This document shows, piece after piece, positions 34,168-41,485 of a DNA stretch of 64,000 bases. Numbering within the stretch: the stretch's first letter is position 1; each line of letters starts with the position of its first letter. Location: contig NZ_CP102271.1 in assembly GCF_025148785.1 (NCBI RefSeq), positions 772,001 through 836,000 on the forward strand, in the 5' to 3' direction. The notes under the pieces are model-generated. The model worked only from the letters and a program-made list of their open reading frames with translations. It was not told the origin of the DNA and ran no database searches. Source of the DNA: Catenibacterium mitsuokai. GTDB lineage: Bacteria > Bacillota_I > Bacilli_A > Erysipelotrichales > Coprobacillaceae. A program made the position numbers and the translations under genes.

Positions 34168-34701
34168 CTATTTACAATGTTTTCTATTGTAAGCATACAT
34201 AACGGCAATGACAGTTTTACCATCAATAATACGTCCATCAAAGATTGCTTTGTAGGCTTCATCAATTGGCATCTTAATGATATTTAAGAATTCATCCGCA
34301 TCACACTGCAAAGAATCTTCTACTTCCCTGAAGTCTTCTGCTTCATATATTCTGAGTATTTCACTTGAATATCCAGGTGTAGGAAGCATCTTTAAGATAG
34401 GACGCATGTTTTTAGCACGTCTATTTGTTTCTTCCTCAAATTCACGATAACAGGCCTTATCAGGATCTTCTCCTAATTCTAGCTTACCAGCAGGTATTTC
34501 TAATGTATCGCATCTATTTGGATAACGGAACTGCTTTACAAGAATAATTTCATCATTCTCTATCGCAAGTATACACACACCACCATGATGATACACACAT
34601 TCACGTACGGCAGTATTACCGTCTTGTAATAATACGTGTTCCTTAGTCACCTTCATGATGGCTCCATCATAAATTGTTGTTGAATCTATTTGTTTTTCCA
34701 T
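34168..34701 (-). CDS. Nudix hydrolase, ADP-ribose pyrophosphatase type
   Basis: A 177-residue enzyme that cleaves ADP-ribose and related nucleotides. The Nudix box GKLELGEDPDKACYREFEEET matches GX5EX7REUXEE, with Asn where the usual Gly stands. TLEIPAGKLELGE is the typical approach. AGGTG on the minus strand ahead of 34701 fixes the start. A divergent promoter (plus-strand ATTATA at 34721) separates it from the pseudouridine synthase gene. Confidence 0.92.
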   Translation of the reverse strand: MEKQIDSTTIYDGAIMKVTKEHVLLQDGNTAVRECVYHHGGVCILAIENDEIILVKQFRYPNRCDTLEIPAGKLELGEDPDKACYREFEEETNRRAKNMRPILKMLPTPGYSSEILRIYEAEDFREVEDSLQCDADEFLNIIKMPIDEAYKAIFDGRIIDGKTVIAVMYAYNRKHCK

Positions 34702-34720
34702 GATTGTCACCTCGACTTTT

Positions 34721-34754
34721 ATTATACCATAATCTAAGAGGTGTATGCTATAAT
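34721..34754. promoter_or_regulatory. Divergent promoter pair
   Basis: The minus-strand TATAAT (34726-34721) serves the Nudix gene, and the plus-strand TATAAT (34749-34754) serves the RluA-like gene. Confidence 0.55.
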
Positions 34755-34774
34755 GAGGGGGTAAAGGAGACGTT

Positions 34775-35743
34775 ATGAAAAAATTAGTAATCGATCAATA
34801 TGATGATCATCAAAGAATAGATAAATATCTCAAGAAAGTGCTCGTCCAGGCACCTTCTTCACTTATATATAAAATGTTAAGAAAAAAAGATGTTAAAGTA
34901 AATGGCAAAAGAGTAAAGGAAAACTATATTCTTCATTCGGGAGATGAGGTGGAACTATTCTTATATGAAGATAAATTCAAGGAATACACAAAGCCTTTAA
35001 CAATTTATGAGTTACCTATTACTTTTAAAGTTGTTTATGAAGATGCACATATTCTTATTGTAGATAAACCTGCCGGTTTACTTGTTCATGAAGATATTAA
35101 TGAATCAGTGAATACATTATCTAACCAGGTACTTACTTATTTACATCAGAAGGGTGAATATGATCCAGAAAAGAATATCAGCTTTACACCAGGTCCAGTG
35201 CATCGCTTAGACCGTAATACAAGTGGACTTGTGATCTTTGGTAAAGATATGCGAGCACTTCAGGATTTAAATACAATGATGAAAACAAGACAAGGCATTG
35301 AAAAGAAGTATCTCACTATTGCAATGGGACATATGAAGGATGCCACATTATCAGGATATGTCAAAAAGAATGAAGATGAAGGAAAGATGTATTTAGTAAA
35401 GAAAGATACACCGGGGGCTTTATCTATGAAAACAATAGTGCATGTCTTAAAAAGATGTTCTACTTGCTCTTTAGTAGAAGTACAGCTCATCACCGGCCGT
35501 ACACATCAGATTCGTATCCATTTAAGTGCGACAGGACATCCGGTTATGGGTGATAGTAAATATGGAGATTTTGAATGGAATAAGGAAGTAAAGAAGAAAT
35601 TCCATCTTAATCATCAATTCCTCCATGCTTATCGATTAACTTTTGTGAATCCGATAGGCTCTATGAGTTACTTAAAAGGTAAAACGGTTACTTCACAATT
35701 ACCAGAACAGTTAGAAAAGATACAAAAAGAACTTTTTTCATAG
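34775..35743 (+). CDS. RluA-family 23S rRNA pseudouridine synthase
   Basis: A 322-residue enzyme. It has an N-terminal S4 domain (QRIDKYLKKVLVQAPSSLIYKMLRKKDVKVNG) and the catalytic motif PVHRLDRNTSGLVIFGKD, with the nucleophilic Asp. RTHQIRIHLSATGHPVMGD is the family's second signature. The closest class by length and motif is RluC/RluD. It converts uridines in 23S rRNA to pseudouridine. The target position is not predicted. Confidence 0.94.
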   Translation: MKKLVIDQYDDHQRIDKYLKKVLVQAPSSLIYKMLRKKDVKVNGKRVKENYILHSGDEVELFLYEDKFKEYTKPLTIYELPITFKVVYEDAHILIVDKPAGLLVHEDINESVNTLSNQVLTYLHQKGEYDPEKNISFTPGPVHRLDRNTSGLVIFGKDMRALQDLNTMMKTRQGIEKKYLTIAMGHMKDATLSGYVKKNEDEGKMYLVKKDTPGALSMKTIVHVLKRCSTCSLVEVQLITGRTHQIRIHLSATGHPVMGDSKYGDFEWNKEVKKKFHLNHQFLHAYRLTFVNPIGSMSYLKGKTVTSQLPEQLEKIQKELFS

Positions 35744-35791
35744 CGTGGAAGTGTAATATGTAATATAATATTTCAAGGAGGTATAGAGAAC

Positions 35792-36718
35792 ATGAAGTAT
35801 TATATTGGAATTGATTTAGGTGGTACAAACGTAAGAACTTTACTTGTTGATGAAAATGGTCAGTCATATAGTGAAGTGAAGGATGCTACTGAAAGAGAAA
35901 AAGGACCAGATGCTGTTACTGCAAAAATCTGTCGTCAGATTGAAGCAATCGATTATACAGTATGTGGTGGTATTGAAAATGTAGAAGGTATTGGTATTGG
36001 TGTACCTGGACCAGTTGATGTTGTAAAGGGTGTTATGATTATGGCAAGCAACCTTCCTGGTTTTGAAAATTACCCAATTGCTGAAAAGTTATCTACAAAA
36101 TTCAATAAACCTGTATTTTTAGATAATGATGCAAACGTTGCTGGTCTTGCTGAAGCAGTATTAGGTGCTGGTAAGAATTATCCAACTTGTTATTATGTAA
36201 CAGTTTCTACTGGTATTGGTGGCGCTTTTACAGTAAATAAACAGCTAATTTCTGGCGGTAGAGGACATGCTGGTGAAATCGGTAATATTATCGTTAAGAA
36301 TAATGGTTATAAGCAGGGGGCTTTAAACCCAGGTGCTGCAGAAGGAGAATGTTCTGGTACTGCAATCACTAGAAAGGGTCAGGAAGCTCTTGGAAAGGAT
36401 TTAGTACATCATGCAGGTGATGTATTTAGATTAGCGGCTGAAGGTAATGAAACAGCTCAGGGTATTGCGGATGAATGTATTAGTGAACTTGCTACATTAT
36501 TCGCAAATATCGCACATACAGTTGATCCACATTGCTTTGTAGTAGGTGGCGGTGTTATGAAGTCTAAGAAGTATTTCCTAGACCAGTTAACAAAAGAATT
36601 CAATCAGAAGATTCATGTAGGTATGAGAAATCATATTCCACTACTTGAAACAGAATTAGAAGACTGTGGTGCTATCGGTGCTGCAATGCTTCCAATGACA
36701 AGAATGAACGCAGAATAA
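35792..36718 (+). CDS. ROK-family glucokinase-like sugar kinase
   Basis: A 308-residue kinase. Phosphate loop YYIGIDLGGTNVRTLLVDENG, catalytic Asp in FLDNDANVAGLAE, and GGGVMKSKK near the C-terminus identify a ROK kinase. The HAGEIGNIIV motif is present. The usual CxCGxxGCxE zinc motif is largely missing (NPGAAEGECSG), as in some Bacillota glucokinases. It would phosphorylate glucose at the 6-position. AAGGAGG upstream sets the start. Confidence 0.9.
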   Translation: MKYYIGIDLGGTNVRTLLVDENGQSYSEVKDATEREKGPDAVTAKICRQIEAIDYTVCGGIENVEGIGIGVPGPVDVVKGVMIMASNLPGFENYPIAEKLSTKFNKPVFLDNDANVAGLAEAVLGAGKNYPTCYYVTVSTGIGGAFTVNKQLISGGRGHAGEIGNIIVKNNGYKQGALNPGAAEGECSGTAITRKGQEALGKDLVHHAGDVFRLAAEGNETAQGIADECISELATLFANIAHTVDPHCFVVGGGVMKSKKYFLDQLTKEFNQKIHVGMRNHIPLLETELEDCGAIGAAMLPMTRMNAE

Positions 36719-36722
36719 TAGG

Positions 36723-36745
36723 AGGCTCTTTCAAGAGCCTTTTTT
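36723..36745 (+). terminator. Terminator after the ROK kinase gene
   Basis: AGGCTC (36723-36728), loop TTTCAA, GAGCCT (36735-36740), then T run. Confidence 0.88.
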
Positions 36746-36779
36746 GTGTGGTAGAATACTAGACAAAGGGAGGTAGAAC

Positions 36780-37910
36780 ATGAAAAGAGTTGTACTTGGA
36801 TTAAGTGGCGGTGTAGATAGTGCCGTTGCTGCTTATTTATTAAAGAAACAAGGTTATGAAGTAATCTGTGTATTTATGAGAAACTGGGATAGTTCATTAA
36901 ATAATGATATTCTAGGTAACCCTACAAATGATGACGATGTATGTCCACAAGAAAAAGATTATCAGGATGCGCAGGCTGTTGCGACTCATCTTGGGCTTGA
37001 AATTCGTAGAGTGGACTTTATTAAAGAATACTGGGATCAGGTCTTTACATATTTCCTAGAAGAATATGCGAAAGGTCGTACACCTAATCCTGATATCTTA
37101 TGTAATAAACATATAAAATTTAAAGCCTTTTTAGATTATGCTAAGTCTATTGATGCTGATTATATTGCGACAGGACATTATGCCCGTGTTGTTCATACTG
37201 AAGGAAAAGAATCTGTGATGCTTCGTGGTGTAGATAATAATAAGGATCAGACTTATTTCTTATGTCAATTGAATCAGAATCAGTTAAATAACTCACTGTT
37301 CCCAATTGGTGAACTCACTAAACCTGAAGTAAGACGAATTGCGGAAGAACTTGATCTTCCTGTAGCCCATAAGAAGGACTCTACAGGAATCTGCTTCATT
37401 GGTGAAAGAGACTTTAGAGAATTCTTAAAGAATTATATTCCTGCTAAATCAGGCAAGATGGTGGATATTGTATCTAAGAAGGTTATTGGTGATCATCAGG
37501 GTATTATGTACTATACAATCGGGCAGAGAAAAGGCTTAGGTATTGGCGGTAATGGTGAGCCTTGGTTTGTCGTTGGAAAAGATTATGATAAGAATATTTT
37601 ATATATTGCTCAGGGAGATAGTAATAAATGGTTATTGTCTCATGGCGCATTGATTACTGATGTGAACTGGGTATCTAAAACAAAGCCAGAAGGTGAATAT
37701 GATTGTACGGCTAAGTTTAGATATCGCCAGAAAGATAATGATGTATCTTTACACTTTATTGATGAAACAACACTTTATGTTACATTTAAGAAACCAATCA
37801 AGGCGGTCACTCCAGGACAGGCAGCTGTCTTCTATGATGGAGATGTATGTCTAGGCGGAGGTACGATTGATAAAGTCTATAAAGACGGCAAGGAGATTGA
37901 TTATCTATAA
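36780..37910 (+). CDS. mnmA: tRNA-specific 2-thiouridylase MnmA
   Basis: A 376-residue enzyme that makes s2U34 in tRNA-Lys, Glu and Gln. PP-loop LGLSGGVDSAVAAYLL; the two active-site cysteines are in PDILCNKHIKF (Cys108) and TGICFIGERD (Cys205). Sulfur may come from the desulfurase at 28172. The TAA overlaps the ATG of recD2 by one base, so the two genes are translationally coupled. Confidence 0.97.
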   Translation: MKRVVLGLSGGVDSAVAAYLLKKQGYEVICVFMRNWDSSLNNDILGNPTNDDDVCPQEKDYQDAQAVATHLGLEIRRVDFIKEYWDQVFTYFLEEYAKGRTPNPDILCNKHIKFKAFLDYAKSIDADYIATGHYARVVHTEGKESVMLRGVDNNKDQTYFLCQLNQNQLNNSLFPIGELTKPEVRRIAEELDLPVAHKKDSTGICFIGERDFREFLKNYIPAKSGKMVDIVSKKVIGDHQGIMYYTIGQRKGLGIGGNGEPWFVVGKDYDKNILYIAQGDSNKWLLSHGALITDVNWVSKTKPEGEYDCTAKFRYRQKDNDVSLHFIDETTLYVTFKKPIKAVTPGQAAVFYDGDVCLGGGTIDKVYKDGKEIDYL

Positions 37911-40099
37911 TGGAAGAATATGAAGGCATTATAAGTAAGGTTATTTTCTATAATCCAGAAAATAAATATATAGTTGCAGTTTTTGAGACAGATGATGAAG
38001 AAATCACTATTACAGGAAATATGTCCTATGTCAATAATGATGATCGTTATCGTATTAAAGGAAACTATGTGACACATCCACGTTATGGAAAACAATTCAA
38101 GGTGTCTTCTTATGAGATAATTCTAGCGGATGATCGAGGTGAGATTATCCGCTATCTTTCTTCACCGCTCTTTAAGGGAGTGGGTAAGAAGATGGCTGAA
38201 AGAATTGTAGATGCTTTAGGTGAAAAAGCTCTTACAACTATTAAGGAGAATCCAGAGTGTTTAAATGGGATTCCTCATATGAGTGAGACAATTAAAAATA
38301 ATATTGTTGGTATACTCACGAGTCAGGATTATGATCAGCAGGTATTATCTTTCTTTATGGGCAATGGAATTTCTACGCGTAATCTGACTTTAATACAGAA
38401 TTATTATAAAGAGAAGACACTTGATGTATTACAGAATGATCCTTATCGTCTTATTGATGATATAGAAGGTATTGGTTTTAAAAGTGTTGACGAACTCGCA
38501 ATGAAAACCGGTGTAGAGCCACTTGATGAAAAACGTATTCAGGCAGGGATTCTGGCTTCTTTAATGGATTTATGCTTTCAAACAGGAAGTACCTATAGTG
38601 ATTATGAATCTTTTTATCATAATTTCAGACGTATGCTACCTGAATGTCCTGATGAATTATTTGAGAAGAATCTAGATGATATTACAGGTACAAAAGTAAT
38701 TCAGGAAGAAGATCGTTATTACCCAGGTGATTTATATGAGAGTGAGAAGATGATTGCTGAAAAGTTTGAACGTTATCTAAATCAATCAGCTAATCCTATT
38801 GAAGAGTCTTTAATTGATGAAAAAATTAAAAGAGCAGAAAAATCACAGGGTATTACATATGATGAAATACAGAAGAATGCGATTAAGAAGTTCTTAGAAG
38901 AATCTGCGCTTATTTTAACAGGTGGTCCAGGTACAGGGAAAACAACAATCGTACAGGCTATTTTAAAGGTTTATCGTTCATTATATCCTGATGAAAAGAT
39001 TGGCTTAGTAGCACCTACAGGACGTGCGGCTAAGCGACTATCAGAATTAACTAAACTAGAGGCATCCACTATTCATCGCTTATTAAAATGGGATATATCT
39101 ACTAATACATTCTCTATGAATGCCGATCATCCTTTAGATATAGATCTCCTTGTTATTGATGAGTTCTCGATGGTAGATACTCTCTTATTTTCTAAATTAC
39201 TAGATGCCTGTGGTCATGTTCATAAGATTCTGCTTATTGGTGATGACCAGCAGCTGCCATCTGTATCACCAGGTAATGTCTTAAAGGATATGTTATTGAG
39301 TGGTATTCCTCATATCTGCTTACAGACTATTTATCGTCAAGAAGAAGGCAGTGGCATTGTGGCATTATCCCATGATATTAGAAACGATCAATATGATTCA
39401 CATGTCTTTGATGATTATCGTGATATTCATTTTACTGTCTGTCCTAATAAAGATGTCGCTCATTGTGTACAGATTATTGTGAAAAAGGCAGTCGAAGAAG
39501 GCTATGATGCATCCGATGTACAGGTACTTGCTCCTATGTATCGTGGTGTTGCAGGTATAGATGCTTTAAATGAATCATTACAGGCTATTTTTAATCCACC
39601 CACAAGTGATAAAGCTGAAATCAAAGTGGGCGGTAAGATCTTTAGGGAAGGAGATAAGCTTCTTCAATTAAGAAATCGTCCGGATGATGATGTCTATAAT
39701 GGAGATGTAGGTATTCTAGTAGAAATAGAAAGAAAGGAAGATACAGGCTTACCTTATGACAGCTTGACAGTGGACTTTGATGGTCAGTTTGTCAATTATC
39801 GTACCAGTGAATTCAATATGTTAAGGCATGCTTATTGTATGTCCGTTCATAAATCTCAGGGTAATGAATTTAAGATTGTTATTATGTCAGTGCTGCCAGA
39901 ATATAGCATCATGATGAAGAAGAACTTATTATATACAGGTATCACAAGAGCTAAGCAGTCTTTGTTTATCTTAGGGGATCATGGTGTCTTTATTCGAGGT
40001 CTACATAATAATCAGGATGAACAAAGACGCACAACATTAATCAAACGCTTTCAGGAGAGACAGAATACTTCTACTTTTTCGATATCTGGCTTCGAATAA
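37910..40099 (+). CDS. recD2: RecD2-type ATP-dependent DNA helicase
   Basis: A 729-residue SF1 helicase: N-terminal OB and helix-hairpin-helix region (LIDDIEGIGFKSVDELA), Walker A GGPGTGKTT (338-346), Walker B LLVIDEFSMVDT, SH3-like domain, and motif VI YTGITRAKQSLFILGD. The long N-terminus without RecBC partners marks RecD2 (YrrC) rather than RecD. It works in mismatch repair and replication fork protection. In Bacillus it also neighbours this gene block. Confidence 0.96.
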   Translation: MEEYEGIISKVIFYNPENKYIVAVFETDDEEITITGNMSYVNNDDRYRIKGNYVTHPRYGKQFKVSSYEIILADDRGEIIRYLSSPLFKGVGKKMAERIVDALGEKALTTIKENPECLNGIPHMSETIKNNIVGILTSQDYDQQVLSFFMGNGISTRNLTLIQNYYKEKTLDVLQNDPYRLIDDIEGIGFKSVDELAMKTGVEPLDEKRIQAGILASLMDLCFQTGSTYSDYESFYHNFRRMLPECPDELFEKNLDDITGTKVIQEEDRYYPGDLYESEKMIAEKFERYLNQSANPIEESLIDEKIKRAEKSQGITYDEIQKNAIKKFLEESALILTGGPGTGKTTIVQAILKVYRSLYPDEKIGLVAPTGRAAKRLSELTKLEASTIHRLLKWDISTNTFSMNADHPLDIDLLVIDEFSMVDTLLFSKLLDACGHVHKILLIGDDQQLPSVSPGNVLKDMLLSGIPHICLQTIYRQEEGSGIVALSHDIRNDQYDSHVFDDYRDIHFTVCPNKDVAHCVQIIVKKAVEEGYDASDVQVLAPMYRGVAGIDALNESLQAIFNPPTSDKAEIKVGGKIFREGDKLLQLRNRPDDDVYNGDVGILVEIERKEDTGLPYDSLTVDFDGQFVNYRTSEFNMLRHAYCMSVHKSQGNEFKIVIMSVLPEYSIMMKKNLLYTGITRAKQSLFILGDHGVFIRGLHNNQDEQRRTTLIKRFQERQNTSTFSISGFE

Positions 40100-40152
40100 T
40101 CAAGTAAATAATTCGTTAAAAACATTAAATTTAAGTTATTTTTGTAAAGTAC

Positions 40153-40191
40153 TTTACATAAACTTAAGATTATTTTAACATTTAGTTAACG
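40153..40191 (+). promoter_or_regulatory. PhoP-box-like array of four 11-bp repeats
   Basis: TTTACA (40153), TTAAGA (40164), TTAACA (40175) and TTAACG (40186) are spaced exactly 11 bases apart, each six bases followed by a five-base spacer. This matches the TT(A/T/C)ACA-N5 direct repeats bound by PhoP in Bacillus. The array ends about 20 bases before a TATAAT at 40212-40217 and overlaps the -35 position, as in PhoP-activated promoters. The gene downstream is a phosphate transporter. Confidence 0.72.
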
Positions 40192-40211
40192 ACATTTGCG
40201 TGGAGACACGT

Positions 40212-40217
40212 TATAAT
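40212..40217 (+). promoter_or_regulatory. -10 box of the Na/Pi symporter promoter
   Basis: TATAAT, with only a weak -35 (ACGACA at 40189-40194, 17-base spacing), as expected for an activator-dependent promoter. Confidence 0.65.
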
Positions 40218-40245
40218 GGAGTGGTAAAAGAAGGAAAACGAGATT

Positions 40246-41217
40246 ATGAAAATAACTAACTGGCTTGATTTGTTAGGTGGGCTGGCACTCTTTTTGTATG
40301 GAATGCAGGTTTTGAGTGATTCCTTAGAAGATGCTGCAGGTGACCGCTTAAAAACTATCTTAGAAAAATTAACAAATACAAAATTTAAAGGTGTTCTTGT
40401 CGGAATCGGTGTAACAGCTGCTGTGCAGAGTTCTTCTGCGGTGACTGTTATGTTGATTGGTTTCATGAATGCTAGCTTGATGACATTAAACAGATGTATC
40501 TGGGTTGTAATGGGTTCTAATATCGGTACAACTATTACAGCACAGATGATTGCAATTAATGTAGGTGTTGTTGCACCGGTCTTTGCAGTTGTGGGTGTCT
40601 TCATGTGCTTATTCTTTAAGAGTCGTAAGGTAAGAGGCATTGGTTCAGTCATGACTGGATTTGGTATCCTTTTCATGGGCCTGAATATGATGAGCGGGGC
40701 CGTTGTGCCACTTCAGAAGGAACCGGTCTTTATTAAATTAATGACAACTCTTTCTAATCCAATACTTGCAGTATTATTTGCAGCTGCCTTTACTGCTTTG
40801 ATTCAGTCTTCTGGTGCAGCAGTAGGTATCCTTTCTGCACTTGCAACTAAGGGCTTAGTTCCATTTAGCACAGCAGCATTCATGGTATGTGGATTAAACA
40901 TCGGTACTTGTATTACTGCCATTCTTGCATCAGTGACTGGATGTAGAAATTCTAAGCGTATTGCGACATTCCATGTTTTATTTAACTTGGTAGGTACAAT
41001 CTTCTTCTTGATTATATGTTCTGCTACACCATTATTATCATGGATTGCTGAATTCTCTGGAACTCCAGCTCATCAGGTGGCAAACTTCCATACAGTATTC
41101 AATATTGTAACTACAGTAATCATGTTACCATTTGATGCAGTATTTATGAAACTTATCTACAAGTTATTACCAATCAAGGGTGAAATGCTTGCAGAAGGTT
41201 CTTTAATCGAAGAATAG
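40246..41217 (+). CDS. Na/Pi-cotransporter II-type phosphate transporter
   Basis: A 323-residue membrane protein with two Na_Pi_cotrans repeats. Each has the QSS signature: AAVQSSSAVTVMLIGFMNA and ALIQSSGAAVGILSALATKG. It should import phosphate with sodium. It is shorter than the NptA forms that carry a PhoU-like C-terminal domain, which is absent here. The PhoP-like repeats upstream suggest induction under phosphate limitation (inference). Confidence 0.92.
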   Translation: MKITNWLDLLGGLALFLYGMQVLSDSLEDAAGDRLKTILEKLTNTKFKGVLVGIGVTAAVQSSSAVTVMLIGFMNASLMTLNRCIWVVMGSNIGTTITAQMIAINVGVVAPVFAVVGVFMCLFFKSRKVRGIGSVMTGFGILFMGLNMMSGAVVPLQKEPVFIKLMTTLSNPILAVLFAAAFTALIQSSGAAVGILSALATKGLVPFSTAAFMVCGLNIGTCITAILASVTGCRNSKRIATFHVLFNLVGTIFFLIICSATPLLSWIAEFSGTPAHQVANFHTVFNIVTTVIMLPFDAVFMKLIYKLLPIKGEMLAEGSLIEE

Positions 41218-41246
41218 AGATAAGGCTTGCGCCTTATCTTTTTTTT
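41218..41246 (+). terminator. Terminator of the Na/Pi symporter gene
   Basis: AGATAAGGC, loop TTGC, GCCTTATCT, then a long T run. The TATAAT of the T-box promoter lies right after it (41250-41255). Confidence 0.92.
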
Positions 41247-41261
41247 ATGTATAATAGGTGC

Positions 41262-41470
41262 ATAATCGTTGAGAAAGACAAGTACTTCATAGAGGTCTTA
41301 AGAGAGAGAACGGGTGGTGCAAGTTCTTGGGTGTATGAAGGAAGGCTCCTTTCGAGAGTGATGTAAACATCAACGTATGACTGCGTTAAAGTCATAAAGG
41401 GCATAGATAGTATCTATGAATAAGGATGGTACCGCGATTTAAGTCGTTCCTTTTAAGGAACGGCTTTTTT
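41262..41470 (+). promoter_or_regulatory. T-box riboswitch upstream of alaS
   Basis: The T-box sequence AAGGATGGTACCGCG is at 41422-41436. The terminator AAGTCGTTCC/GGAACGGCTT with T run is at 41441-41470. In stem I a GCT (41345-41347) in the specifier position fits an alanine codon. Uncharged tRNA-Ala would stabilise the antiterminator and switch on alaS. The exact stem I fold was not modelled. Confidence 0.93.
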
Positions 41471-41485
41471 ATTTAGGAGGATATT

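Noticed and set aside
40144-40157. Palindrome GTAAAGTACTTTAC as a separate operator
   Set aside because: Its right half is the first PhoP-like repeat and no gene for a matching repressor is known here. It may be chance in AT-rich DNA.
40182-40676. 164-codon frame on the minus strand
   Set aside because: It is opposite the Na/Pi symporter gene and covers its promoter. No start signal or domain is seen.
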